DNA of 64,000 nucleotides. Source: Mermis nigrescens (taxonomy: Eukaryota > Nematoda > Enoplea > Mermithida > Mermithidae). The translations under genes and the position numbers were made by a program. The stretch spans positions 13,053,814 through 13,117,813 of the forward strand of contig JAVLUZ010000142.1 of assembly GCA_036768485.1 (NCBI GenBank), given 5' to 3'. The notes under the pieces are model-generated. The model was given only the letters and a program-made list of their open reading frames with translations, was not told the DNA's origin and did no database searches. Every line of letters begins with the position of its first letter. The first letter of the stretch is position 1. Shown one piece after another: positions 1 through 10,282 of the stretch.

Positions 1-1
1 A

Positions 2-142
2 GAAATTCGTAATAAACTGCACTGGAAAGATCCGTTCATTGCAAATTTCATTGATATTCAGCCATTGGCGAGAGCGTTTACTCATTGTTTACGCATTAAA
101 GCGCAGTCGCACTCGTTAAAGCGCTTGGCTGAATTCTTTTTG
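2..142 (+). CDS. 3' part of a DEDDy exonuclease domain, upstream reading frame
   Basis: This open frame enters from the left edge. It reads motifs typical of RNase D/WRN-type 3'-5' exonucleases: FIDIQPLARAF (the Exo II region with its Asp), then SHSLKRLAEFFL, the conserved helix before the last motif. The rest of the domain (a PLT..Q..Y..MDA block) lies in the next frame from 133 on. The protein therefore continues only through a -1 shift near the T-run at 137-141. The run is one T short of an in-frame fusion. A one-base deletion, a sequencing error or programmed slippage could each explain it; no canonical XXXYYYZ heptamer is present. The start is outside the window. Confidence 0.6.
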
Positions 143-144
143 AC

Positions 145-3100
145 ATGTATATTGATCCGAACGCGCCTGATAATTTTGGGCAGGCGTGGAGCCTACCATT
201 GACTCGGGACATGCAGCATTATTTAGCGATGGACGCCCTCATAACTATCAATGTTTTTATACTGATAGAAGGGTGCACGCAAAATAATCGCATTACTGAC
301 GATAGAAAACCTATGTCGGTTTTGTTTACAGGCGATGAACTGTACATTAAGGCTAGCGGCCCGAAAGCCAGAGTGCGTATACCGTTGTCGACTAGTAAGC
401 CACCACAAGGACAGTCGACCAGCACAGCTACTGACGCTGAAGTTGATTTGAATGGCGAAGAGTTAATCAGAGTTGAGGACTTTTATGGCCCAGCTCCGCA
501 ACCGCCAGCGGCCATAGCCGCAGCCACTACCGTTGCCTCTGTAACGGATGCGTTGGCTCACGTTAACGTTTTCGAAAATCCATTGTTCTATGCTCAGGAA
601 TCGCAGACCGTTGCCGACCCAGTTTTGGGCCCGGTCCATGCGCCTGACACGGAACCTAAGTCAAAACCAACTAGCTCGAGTACACCAGCTTCTGTGTTTT
701 CTTCGCAAACCGATATTCCCTACGATTCGCCTATGGTTGATGTAGAACCATCGATCTCCACGGAGGATGACGATTTATCTCCCAAACGCTTAGTGATGGC
801 GTTATCTGACGCCGAGGCGGAAAGACAAGCTAACTTGTCGCCACCGCGTGTAACACGCGCGGCAATGGCTCGAAAAGGGGCTGTTACCGTTTCGCAACCG
901 ATTGTCTCACAATCGCTTGCAGCGGACCAACAAGCACCCTTGGGCATCAGTTCGCTCGCACCTTTACCGACTTCGCAGCCGGATTGGGTAGAGCGTGAAT
1001 CTGACCCTGATGTCATCATGACTGAGATTATTGGTTTTCCGCCGCAACCACAACGCACACTAGCTGCACACGAAGTACCACAAGTAGCGTTATACACGCA
1101 AGTCGCGTCTCAGTCCGTGCCACAAGGTACGTCGGCACCTGATACTCGTTTTACGGCTTCTATGGCCATGACGGGTGTGTCTAGTACCGTGGCGAATATT
1201 CAACCACAGGTTACTCAAAGCCAATCATCAAATATGGAAGTCGCAATACCTGCGCACATTCAAGCCATTCGCGAACGTATTTCCGCGAACGAAAGCGCTA
1301 GAGTGCAAAATCGCTCGCGCTACGTACAGCATTTTTTCACCATGATGGAAAATATGACGCGCAAACCACCGTGCATTATTGCTCCAGTCGTATTGCACGA
1401 GTTACGTTCTTATTTGGGTGAGGTCGCAGGAACGCGTTTGTACGATCAGTTGGTCGAAACTGCCCAAGTGTACTTCGACCGAGTGTACGCAGTACATCTG
1501 CAGTACGCGGCTACGACCGACTCGCCCTCGCGTCCTTTAGTGTGGTCTACAATCGCACAGCCTTTGGCTGATGTCGATCGTGAGCCCGCACCTCGGTTTA
1601 TTAGCAAAATGAGCGTCTTTAACCGATTATTTTACCCAGACCAATACTTTGTGCGCATACGGTTCTTTATCACAACCGGAATGATGTTGTACGAGGTTCC
1701 GCTCGAGTATTTGGTCGTACACCCGCACCTTGACGCACCGAGCGAGGTGATCGATGGCGTTACACATCAGGTTTGTCCGGAATTCTATCCGCACAGAATG
1801 TCTCCAGCGCCAGATCACCTAGCGCCGATCTTAATATCGACGCGTCAGATGGTCAATATTTTCGATACTTTCCGAGAATTTCAATCATTATATGATTCGG
1901 AGTATCGACACATGACGATCTTCTCCACAATTGACGTCATGCGCGCTACGGCGTTATTGGAATTTTTAGATAGAAAATTCCACTTCTTTGCGTACGCCTA
2001 CGGCAATGCCGCAATAGGTTGGCGCATGGTCGAGCAGCTGCGTCGCATGTTGCGCGTAGCTTTCCTTGGTGAATCTTATACACCTTCGCCAAGTGAGGCT
2101 TTCCCGGAATTCCCGGAGTTGACGAAGCGAATCAAAAGTCCACATGTTTTACATAACATGATTCGCCAAATTTGGTTAGCAACCGACCCGCCGCTCGAAG
2201 TTCCGGTTCAATTCGATCGTTTCAGAGGTCAGCAAAAATCTGTATTTTACCTCAAACATCGAATACAAGGCGAATTAGAAAAAATTCGAAGAGAAAGGCG
2301 GCAGGCATCCTCGCAGGACCCGAGCGGATCCGCAGCGAGCCTTGATATGCCAGAAGTCGATCTTTCTTTGGAGGCACAAATTGAAATGCGTAGAACACGC
2401 ATGACGATCGAGCAACGCGATTGTGAAAATTTGGCGACGGAAATGCCAAGGCGTGCGACGAAGTTACGCGCCGCCGGTTCTCTTGCTGAGTCTTCAGAAG
2501 TTTGTCATATGTCAGAAGACGAGCATAAGGCTAAATTGAATCGTTTTTACGATACTAAATCCGAGCACACTTTGCGTCGGTTAAAGAATTTGGAAAAACA
2601 ACGAGTCAGAAGACTCGTTCAAGCTGAAGTTGCAGCTAAATTAAAAGCGCGTTTAGGCCAAAAAGGATCGAGGCGGCAAGAACCGCAGTCATCCCGGCAA
2701 CGCTATGCGCAAACGCATCACCGTTCACAATCACAAGCACAACAGCAGACACAAGTAAAACCACATGTACAGCAATACACACGACCGCAGACCCAACCGC
2801 GGCAACAGCAGCAATTCACGGAATCGCGTGAGCGTTCCGAGGCGTATTCTCAGGCCGATGCTGGTCATCTGTCGCGCTCGCAACAGCAGCAGCCTTATGA
2901 ATACCGCCGTCCACCACAGTCAAACCGCGGAACTCATCGGGGCCGGTCACAATCCCGTCAACGTCAGCAATGGGACCAGTCGTATCGCTCACCGTTGGAA
3001 CAAAGTCAATCAGCCACCGGGGGCTATCAGCCACAACCTCGACCCGGTCCACTTTTGCCAAAACCGTGGCCTGTTACGCAACAACAACAGCGTCCACGCG

Positions 3101-3402
3101 AACCTTCACGTGAACAAACTTATGGTTTTACGCCGGAGCAATTATTTACGCCGGTGCCATCTATACCGCGTCGTTACGCGGATGACTACGAGGACGACGA
3201 CGATTTTGAGGACGACGATCGACCAGTCGATCCACATCGACGCTTACGCCAACATATGTACGGGCGTAGGCAATCGCCATACCAGTATCGCGAGCGTTCG
3301 AATACGCGTCGCGAACCTGAATCGGACCAAGAATATTTTCAACGTCAACGACGTCGCGGAAAACCGCATGGCTCGAAGGCCAATTATCAGGATCGCTATT
3401 AA
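145..3402 (+). CDS. DEDDy exonuclease C-terminal motif fused to a long unknown region and a Q/R-rich basic tail
   Basis: A 1085-codon intronless frame. The first 40 residues complete an RNase D-like exonuclease: AWSLPLTRDMQ followed by HYLAMDA, whose Y-x3-D is the Exo III motif of DEDDy nucleases. The true start is upstream in another frame, so the ATG at 145 is only the first Met here. Residues about 80-400 are Pro/Ser/Thr/Gln-rich and look disordered. Residues 400-740 look globular, with many aromatics and helices, and I do not recognise them. Residues 740-880 are charged and helical. From 880 to the end it is Gln/Arg/Pro-rich and strongly basic, with one acidic DDYEDDDDFEDDD patch near 1025, as expected for a nucleic-acid-binding tail. 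Base use is CpG-rich, unlike the AT-rich surroundings. Together with the lack of introns this suggests a mobile-element or recently acquired gene, but no transposase, RT or integrase motif is visible. Other possibilities are a host exonuclease-domain gene or a retrocopy. Confidence 0.65.
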   Translation: MYIDPNAPDNFGQAWSLPLTRDMQHYLAMDALITINVFILIEGCTQNNRITDDRKPMSVLFTGDELYIKASGPKARVRIPLSTSKPPQGQSTSTATDAEVDLNGEELIRVEDFYGPAPQPPAAIAAATTVASVTDALAHVNVFENPLFYAQESQTVADPVLGPVHAPDTEPKSKPTSSSTPASVFSSQTDIPYDSPMVDVEPSISTEDDDLSPKRLVMALSDAEAERQANLSPPRVTRAAMARKGAVTVSQPIVSQSLAADQQAPLGISSLAPLPTSQPDWVERESDPDVIMTEIIGFPPQPQRTLAAHEVPQVALYTQVASQSVPQGTSAPDTRFTASMAMTGVSSTVANIQPQVTQSQSSNMEVAIPAHIQAIRERISANESARVQNRSRYVQHFFTMMENMTRKPPCIIAPVVLHELRSYLGEVAGTRLYDQLVETAQVYFDRVYAVHLQYAATTDSPSRPLVWSTIAQPLADVDREPAPRFISKMSVFNRLFYPDQYFVRIRFFITTGMMLYEVPLEYLVVHPHLDAPSEVIDGVTHQVCPEFYPHRMSPAPDHLAPILISTRQMVNIFDTFREFQSLYDSEYRHMTIFSTIDVMRATALLEFLDRKFHFFAYAYGNAAIGWRMVEQLRRMLRVAFLGESYTPSPSEAFPEFPELTKRIKSPHVLHNMIRQIWLATDPPLEVPVQFDRFRGQQKSVFYLKHRIQGELEKIRRERRQASSQDPSGSAASLDMPEVDLSLEAQIEMRRTRMTIEQRDCENLATEMPRRATKLRAAGSLAESSEVCHMSEDEHKAKLNRFYDTKSEHTLRRLKNLEKQRVRRLVQAEVAAKLKARLGQKGSRRQEPQSSRQRYAQTHHRSQSQAQQQTQVKPHVQQYTRPQTQPRQQQQFTESRERSEAYSQADAGHLSRSQQQQPYEYRRPPQSNRGTHRGRSQSRQRQQWDQSYRSPLEQSQSATGGYQPQPRPGPLLPKPWPVTQQQQRPREPSREQTYGFTPEQLFTPVPSIPRRYADDYEDDDDFEDDDRPVDPHRRLRQHMYGRRQSPYQYRERSNTRREPESDQEYFQRQRRRGKPHGSKANYQDRY

Positions 3403-4060
3403 TTCTCAAGTTCGACGTACAGAACTTTTTGGAACTCTGCGTTTGGCGTCGAATTCGACCAGCAGCTTTTCGTCAAATTTTTTCGTTTTTCGTCCTGATG
3501 TGGATTCCAGGACTTCACGTATCGTTTATTTCCTGTGTATTTTTTCTCTTGTCATTTTTTCTTGCTGTAAAAATTTTTCTTTGACGGTGCTCGTATTTTT
3601 CCTCGTTATCTCGCATAATTTGCCATTTTTCTCGTTTTTATCGTTACCTCGTGTTTTAACTCGTCAGTGACTTTAATTTTGCTCAGCATAATCTTGCCTT
3701 ATCATTCCGTATTTTAATTTGTCTTTTGCTCAATTAGCGGTGTTACTATTATGGTACCTTAACTCTTTAACGGACAAGGGGTTAATTTACACCCAATCTA
3801 CAAATTTTTTCAATTCAAAATTTTTCTCATTACCCGGGGACTGAAGGAGGCTACTTGGGCAGCGAGATCGAATATTACGCAATGCTGTCCAAGACCGGAG
3901 TTCATCATTACTCGGGCAACAATATAGTTATCCCTAGCGCCATTGTGAGTGTTGCTCGAGAGTTTCCTGAGTGCGAACGAGGTCATGCGTTGACCGTTAC
4001 CGGTTATCGATATTTGTTATTTTTTCGTTCTTTTTTATTTTCGTTTTTCACGTTCGCTCA
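3403..4060 (+). other. T-rich 3' flank of the exonuclease gene
   Basis: Pyrimidine-rich sequence directly after the stop codon, with long T runs (3470-3660, 4015-4050). A purine stretch ACCCGGGGACTGAAGGAGG lies at 3833-3852. It could be a 3' UTR or an internal part of a mobile element. An 88-codon frame at 3855-4121 has no recognisable product. Confidence 0.35.
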
Positions 4061-4064
4061 GGAT

Positions 4065-4255
4065 GAGGCGTTGCGGACGCCAGAGTTGAGGCGTTGCGAA
4101 CGCCAGAGAGTCGAGTTGTAGAGCGTCGCCGACGCTAGAGTTGATGGTGTACCCCCGAAAAAATTCTCCACTACGTTTCAAATTTTTTTTCTATACGTGG
4201 GGGAGTGTAACTGCGAGAGTTACACGTATAGGCGAACTTGCCTTAGCAGTTCGCG
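4065..4255 (+). repeat. Cluster of short hairpins
   Basis: Three tandem near-copies of a 15-nt palindrome (GGCGTTGCGGACGCC, GGCGTTGCGAACGCC, AGCGTCGCCGACGCT) occur between 4070 and 4135. Two further perfect inverted repeats follow: GTGTAACT/AGTTACAC at 4205-4225 and GCGAACT/AGTTCGC at 4232-4254. The density of stems suggests structured RNA or a transposon terminus. No terminal repeat partner was found in the window. Confidence 0.55.
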
Positions 4256-4330
4256 TTAGCCATAACATAGCCAATACTAGTAGCTATCTACGATAGTGCA
4301 CTGTGGGCTATGCCTTCGGTCTTCCCATTA

Positions 4331-5212
4331 TTTCCCCAAATTTTCAATAATAAAAAACATTTAGATACTTGTCCGGTAGCATAGAGTTAAGTGTATGATA
4401 ATAGTAATTGTTTCATGCATACCGCTTGTGTAATCGATAACATTTGATCTGAGATAAAAGCTTATCAGTATTACGTTAATTTGATCTTTGTTTAATTTAC
4501 TGTAATGGTCCTTGAGGCCAGTGTACTTAACGTTGTAGTTTAGTCTGGCTGTTGGTTTTTTCGTTGGCCGGTTGTTCGATTGTATAATCTGTACATTTTC
4601 GTTTTTCTTTTGCGTATTTTGTTGTCCGGCTATAGGCCGTGAATTCTGCGTCGAATTAAAATAGAGAAAACCTACCCAGTGGTTTTTGGTTATACCGAGG
4701 GTTAGGTCGGCCACACACCCACGTCGAGGACTTCCACCCATCTTAGTGGACTGATAGGTAAATTTCGTATGATAGTTTATTTTATTCGGAAATCATAATT
4801 TATTTCTCAAGCCAAAAATTGATCAAAAATATTATTTAATCTTTAAGGATGATTGATCAGCGTAGAGCTCGTTGTTGTTGTTTTCATAGTTCAGCGTGCT
4901 ACACATATTAGGAACCAAAAACATTTCGGATCAGGCACTGATTGAAAATAAGTTAAATAAACAACTTGAGCTTGAGATAGGTCAACTGACCTCCGCGGCA
5001 AATACCGAGACTAGGTAGGTAGCCTTAGGTCTTAGGGCGTAGCTGCTGAGATCACCCGACAAGAAGCAGCCAGCAATATTAGGGCTGAGGGGATCGAAGC
5101 CGTAAGGTCTGTAAGGGTCCAAAGATCGAAAGCCATTCAGAGCCGCGCGATCGGGGCCAGCACTAAGCGTAGACTTAAGTACCTACGTACCTAGGTAAAT
5201 CTCGAAGGCAAA
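4331..5212. other. Intergenic, no recognisable gene
   Basis: A 126-codon minus frame (4361-4741) and a helical-looking plus frame (about 4905-5015) are open but match nothing I recognise and have no splice or codon-use support. They may be remnants of the retroelement whose possible LTR follows. Confidence 0.3.
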
Positions 5213-5399
5213 TGTTAGGCTGGTCTGTGTCGCTCTCGTAGACGCAGGCCCCTACATTTACATTATGTAGTTTTGTTGAATGTCTTTTGTTGTTTACAAC
5301 TATGTAGTGCTGCTTAGTAAGACACATGAAACAAAAGCGTTCAGGTATATAAAAGCAGCAAGTAATTGTTATGAAAAATAAAGTGTGTAACAAACAACA
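5213..5399 (+). mobile_element. Possible solo LTR (copia-like size)
   Basis: A 187-nt segment starts TGTTAGGC and ends AACAAACAACA (TG..CA). It has a TATA box (GTATATAAAAGC at 5344) and a polyadenylation signal AATAAAG near its end, in the order found in short copia LTRs. The flanking 5-mers are GCAAA and GTAAA (4/5). No primer-binding site or polypurine tract adjoins it, so it would be a solo LTR. Confidence 0.35.
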
Positions 5400-6100
5400 G
5401 TAAATAATTGTTATAAGAAATGTTTTTATTTCAAAATCTCATTGTGGCTTAATTATTACTGATTTTTATAGCTCGGGAGTGTAAAAAATGAAATCAGAAT
5501 GTATGAAAACCTATGTAGGGAAGTCATTCGGATAACATTCACGTGAATAAGCATGAGAAATATTGCAGAAATCTTACTGTAGCTACTTTTGTATAGAATT
5601 TTGCAGTTTGGGAGTGAGAAAAATGATATCAGCGTATATGAAAATAGGTATTTAAATAGAATCTGCGCAGGCTATGTTACTTAAATGATCACATGACAAC
5701 GAGCGTTTACTGTTGGTCTTGTTTTGAGTACGTGGTACAAAAGGTAGGTGGTGTCAACTAAACGCAGGAATACCGAGAGAGGTTTCTCGTTGCATTCTTT
5801 CTAATCTATGGACCTACTAGCGTAGTAGAACTTGCAAAGTGTGCAGCTTTGATTTTAAGAAATTTTTTGGATGCACTTTAATTGTTGCAAGGCGATGCGT
5901 AAAGTCCTGAAAAACATTTGTTCACACCTCAGACACATTTTAAATGTTTTACCGACTTTTTAAAATAAAAAAATCTTCGGACTCCCCCTACCTTTTCCAA
6001 AAATCTAGGAGGTTCAAATTCTAGCTTTGAAGATGGGGAACGACCACCCTTGAGTGGGGAGATCCCCCATTCCCTGTTACATGTACGTTATATCTTCTAA
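5400..6100. other. Intergenic; truncated family D repeat at the end
   Basis: No gene seen. About 5975-6087 matches the right half of family D (TTCCAAAAATC, then GGGGAACGACC, ending CCCTGTTACATGTACG), without its left end. Confidence 0.4.
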
Positions 6101-6440
6101 CAGGCCCGTATCACGGATTTTATTTCGGGGGGATGACACGACCAAAATTTTTTGAAAGGTAAGGGAAACCAAAGAATGAATTTTATTTTGCAAATTTTGC
6201 TACTCGGTTATACCTTAATTATTGTGAGAATCCAATCAAAACCATCTCTTTTAGGGCTGAGAGTCTGGGGCGGCTTGCTCAAGCGCCCCCAGTGGGGTCC
6301 AGGGCAGAGCCCCGAAAAATTTTGTAAAAAGTGCACTTCGCTTTCGAATCACAACCTTAATATTTTTACAAAATCAGATGAGGATTCTACCAGATTTCTC
6401 ACAGATTTGGAGCTTTTCAATTTTTCTCAAAATCATAATT
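6101..6440 (+). mobile_element. Family G repeat, left part
   Basis: Begins CAGGCCCGTATCACGG. It continues with GACACGACCAAAATTTTT and a block around GGGGTCCAGGGCAGAGCC that reappears inverted at 8360-8621 and in 62274-63336. The right end cannot be placed. Confidence 0.5.
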
Positions 6441-6631
6441 TGTTGCGAAAATATTTAGATAAACTGGTTTCTTGGGCATATCTCTCCCTAAATGCTCTGT
6501 CTTATATCTAGCGTACGCAAATCCTAAAGTTGCATATATGAATCATTTTTTGTTATCTGACGCAGGTTCTTCAATTCGAGATCTAGGTGATTCCTTAACA
6601 ACAAACTTATCATCTACTTGAAAATGATATA

Positions 6632-7213
6632 TATTCGGCTCTTATAGTAGAGATGCTCCAAGTGTGTGGAGCCCTCATTTGCTTTCTGATATCAACAGGG
6701 TAGAACGGGTACAGCGAAAATTTACTAAAATGTTATACAGGACTTTCTTATGATGAAAGGCTAAAAGCCTCAAATTTAGAGAGGTTTGAAGTCCGTAGAA
6801 TTTATTTTGATTCAACTGTTACGTATAATATCATTCATAATAATCTCTTACCTTCTGAAGATTTTTATCATTTTTATGGTCATTCGTGTAATAGGAATGC
6901 ATTTGCAAATCAGATCTATATAGGTAAATTTCGACTTGATTGTAAAAAGTATTGTTTTGCTACTATATCAGCTAGAATTTGGAACGATCATCAACAATTT
7001 TTCGAAATTCTCAATATGTGGAGACATTTAAGAGAATTTTGAAAAAGGTTGATTTCGGAAATTTTTCGATGGGGCACACGTGAGCGCAACTCATCATTTA
7101 CCTGTGTGTCCAGGACATTTCACATTTTACACTTTGCTATCCTTGCTATCCTTAATTTCCTTGCGACTTTTTTATCCTTGCGTTTTATCCGAATAAAGTA
7201 TTAGTATTAGTAT
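6632..7213 (+). pseudogene. 5'-truncated jockey/CR1-type LINE, C-terminal part of the reverse transcriptase ORF and 3' tail
   Basis: With three frame jumps the plus strand reads the C-terminal signature of non-LTR retrotransposon ORF2: SVWSPHLLSDINRVERVQ, then LSYDERLKASNLERFEVRR, TYNIIHNNLLP, FATISARIWND and ETFKRILKK. This is the 'YaSpvWsP..DI..lErVQrrfTk..' block downstream of the RT domain in jockey/CR1/L2 elements. A stop follows. The copy ends in a short ATTAGT microsatellite (about 7196-7213), the usual type of LINE 3' end. It is frameshifted and 5'-truncated, and certainly dead. Confidence 0.8.
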
Positions 7214-7996
7214 CAGAAAATTTCGACATGTTCAAAAACTGAGCAATGTGGTCGTATGATGCTGTCCTGCAACGTAAAATCGAGAAAATCGGCACTTTTC
7301 GTCGATTTTTTCTAGCTTTTTGCAGTTTCTATCGTTATGTTGCAGGAAAAAACCAAAAATTCAGGATGATTATGAAAGCCTAAAAATGCGTTATTTTACG
7401 GCCCCCGCTCGCTTCTATGGGTTTTTAGATGGAAAAAAATTTGGATACCCTTCTGTCGAAAATCCCGGCTACACCTATGCGTAAACTTTATTATATTTGA
7501 TCAATTTCTGGCAGATACCTATTGTCTCCCTATGAAAAGCTGGAATTTAGGTAGAAAAATGCTAAAAGTGTAAGTTAATCTGCGCCTAACGCTTGTTAAA
7601 CAAATTATTTCCGATATCCGTTGTCTGAAAAGTGCCAGAATTTAAGTTAAAAATAGAAAAAAGTGTGCTAAAGAAGAAGAAAATAAGTTTATTGCTAATA
7701 CGAAACTGATAAAAATACAGGACTAACATGGGGACTAGATAACTGAATTTAGGCTGGTTTGGATATCAGTTTTAGGTAGGTATTCATAGATACCTATCAA
7801 TAGTAAATTTCTTGTTGTTGTTGTTGATTTCTGATATTTTATCCTCCCGTTGCCGACTTTGACCTTGTGCATCTGTACCAGAGAAGCTGCAATCTGAAAG
7901 TGTAAGCTCGAAGTGCTACAGAATTAAGAATGATTTCATGCTTCTTTGCTTACTTCTGGAATGATTTTGTTTTTAAAGTTCTCGATAGGCACCAGG
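7214..7996. other. Intergenic, nothing recognised
   Basis: AT-rich sequence without a convincing exon, RNA gene or complete repeat. Fragments of widespread repeats occur, for example GACTTTGACCTTGTGCATC near 7855, which resembles the right end of family E. Confidence 0.4.
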
Positions 7997-8621
7997 CAGG
8001 CCCGTATCCAGTGTGGAGGGTATTTCGAGGGGACACGTGCTCCCCCCGAAATGAAATTTGAGAATGATTCTATCCTTTACTCCCCTTTGCTTTTTTTAGC
8101 CAAAAATCGCTAAAAAAGTTGTTGCTGCTTCGTGCCGGATTTTGCAATCATAATTAGAGGTTATTTAGTCCCAAGCACGTGGTTTAAGCATTGCATTTTT
8201 AGTCTTTATATAGCCTAAAGCGTATTTTGCATCTATATATGTCTTCTTCATCACAGGTTTTACTCAGAGAATGAAATTTGTTCAAATAGCGAGAATGACT
8301 GCAATTCTTTGGCGATATGAATTTGCTGATGAACTTTGACTATTTTTAGGGTGAATTCAGAACCGTGATTCGGCTGATTTTGCAAGAATTTCAACGTTAC
8401 GACTTACAATTGAAGTGCTCTTTTTACAAAATTTTTTCCGGGCTCCTGCCCCGGAACCCACTGGGGGGTGGGCGTTTGAGCGCGCCACCTCAGAAAAACA
8501 GATGTTTTCCATTAGTTTCTTATAATAACAGAAATTGCAAACTAACATTCGTCCCTTGGTCCGGTCTGGTCTCCTTATGTTCAAAAAATTTTGGTCGTTC
8601 CCCCGAAACAAAATGGGCCTG
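7997..8621 (+). mobile_element. Family G hAT-like MITE, full length
   Basis: Left end CAGGCCCGTATCCAG, right end ACAAAATGGGCCTG (inverted match CAGGCCC). Flanks GCACCAGG and ATATCAGG share 5 of 8 bases, so the TSD is degenerate. Internal blocks match 62274-63336. Short frames inside are not genes. Confidence 0.6.
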
Positions 8622-8980
8622 ATATCAGGCGTAGGATTTCAGAGGCGAGGGCGACCGTCCCTTGGCGGCCTTACATAGTTGGCGACATGGCGCGATATTT
8701 ATTTTTAACGATTTTTAGCCATAATCTGCTTACATTTTGCAGACTTTGGGTGCTGATTTTGAATGAAATTTGCAGCCTTTTATGGCGGTCTAACTGCCTT
8801 ATTTTTGCGTCCAAAGTGTAGATTTTGTATCCAGCGAAAATTTTATCGCTCTTGCATTGAAATTTTGAGCATGAAATAATATAAACACTTCTCTCATTTT
8901 TCGCGAAAATTTATTAAAAATTTCCTTTCAGTACCTAACCTAGCATTGTATTTCACTAGAGAACTTTGTTGCACGGTAAC

Positions 8981-9295
8981 CATGCATGATTTGTGAGAGT
9001 TGGTTAGGGGACCCCAAAAAAGTTTTTAAACCTTCCCCGGAAATTTGTTTGCTCAAAAGTATCAAATTTTCGACGCTTCGCGTTGTTTAGGACTCTTCAA
9101 TTTATTCGAATTTGTTCTATATTTTTCCTAAATTTTTTTTAATGTTTTTATGTACGTTTTTAAAACAGAAGATCATCAGAAACGCCAAAAATAATATTTC
9201 TGACGCGTATCCGCCGTTTTTGAGCCTAAAAGGGCACTTTAGAAAAATTTTTGGTATCATATATCACCCCAAACTTTCCATGCGGTGTATGTCTG
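8981..9295 (+). mobile_element. Family B MITE
   Basis: Starts CATGCATGATTTGTG, ends GGTGTATGTCTG. Flanks ACGGTAAC / ACGGTTAA match 6/8. It contains the family B core: a CGACGCTTCGCGTTG segment, GTTTTTATGTACG, and CATCAGAAACGCCAAAAA. Confidence 0.65.
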
Positions 9296-9459
9296 ACGGT
9301 TAACTTTTACCCTTTGGCCATGCTCTAGTCTGAATTTTCTGAATGTTTCGGCGCTTTGCATCAGGTTTTGCATTAAATGAAATTTAAACAAATTATTTTA
9401 ATTTCATCGTAAAAAATTTTTTCAGCCCCCTGAATCCGGCGAAAAACTCTGTTTGGCGC

Positions 9460-9932
9460 TTACGTGTAACTGCTCGAAATTTCGGGTGGGGGGTCCCTCG
9501 GCCATTTCTAGGGGTAGGGTGTAAATGATCTCGATTTTTGGCTGAATATGGCCAAAAAACGCCTAAAAACGGCCTAAAAGCCGATTTTTTCCAAAAATCA
9601 GGGAGTTCAAAATTTTTCCAGCTTTGGGTGGATGGAGGCATACATGCACATAGGGAGGGGTGAGAGGGGGTATTCCCCCCGCTGAAGGATCCAAAAGTTA
9701 GTTACTGTCGAGCAGTTTGAGTCAAAAATAATGTATTTTCAAGCGATTTTGATGTAAAAATAGCTAAAAACGCAAGTCGCTGTAGTCTAAATCCTAGATT
9801 TTACCCTCCCTGACCCAAAAATTACGACTTTACCCAGCCCTGGCCAACGTGACCTTGTGCACTCTATGTATGAGGGGACGCCCGACTTTGGGTGGAGGGG
9901 TGCATCATCCCCGCACCCTCTTACATGTATAA
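9460..9932 (+). mobile_element. Family D hAT-like MITE, interrupted by a family E copy
   Basis: Begins TTACGTGTAACTGCTCG and ends TTACATGTATAA. It is flanked by a perfect 8-bp duplication TTTGGCGC (9452-9459 and 9933-9940). The family D core (GGGTCCCTCGGCCATT, CGATTTTTGGC, TTTTTTCCAAAAATCAGGG) is split by family E at 9639. Confidence 0.75.
9639..9868 (+). mobile_element. Family E MITE nested in family D
   Basis: Left end CATACATGCACATAGGG, right end GTGACCTTGTGCACTCTATG. The host D sequence CTTTGGGTGGA..GGACGCCCGAC resumes after it. Flanks GATGGAGG / TATGAGGG match 5/8. Confidence 0.55.
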
Positions 9933-10116
9933 TTTGGCGCATAATTAAAGGATTTTTCGGACCTTTTTTGACCGCTTCGGCAAAAGTAGGGATTTCACCT
10001 TGTCGGAAAATCCTGGTTCCTTTAAATTATGTATTTTCGATGCTGCTCCAAAGCATTCCTAAGTGAAATCTTCCCTTAGTAAGCCATTACCTATCAATTT
10101 ATCGTATCATTTTCAG

Positions 10117-10282
10117 ACGCATTGTATACTGAATTTTCTCTGCCCTCTAAACGTCAATATTTTCATTTCGCTACTGCGATGGATACGCCTTTTAATAAAC
10201 GACTTGTCATGATTCAAAACTTGCTTAATAAATCATCTGGCAGTAGCAAACGTACGTTAAACTCTGCTCTTCATCGTAACAG
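10117..10282 (+). CDS. DNTTIP1: DNTTIP1 exon 1 (first coding exon)
   Basis: Acceptor ATCATTTTCAG before it, donor AG|GTAATT after it. ATG at 10179 gives MDTPFNKRLVMIQNLLNK. Because it has an acceptor, at least one 5' non-coding (or short coding) exon must lie upstream; I could not place it. The last codon is split AG/G. Confidence 0.8.

Noticed and set aside
2765..3670. 301-codon Asn/Arg-rich frame
   Set aside because: Shadow of the Gln/Arg-rich tail of the 145-3402 gene in another frame.
8365..8622. Overlapping 80-codon frames on both strands
   Set aside because: Both fall inside a family G transposon and match its other copies, not a protein.
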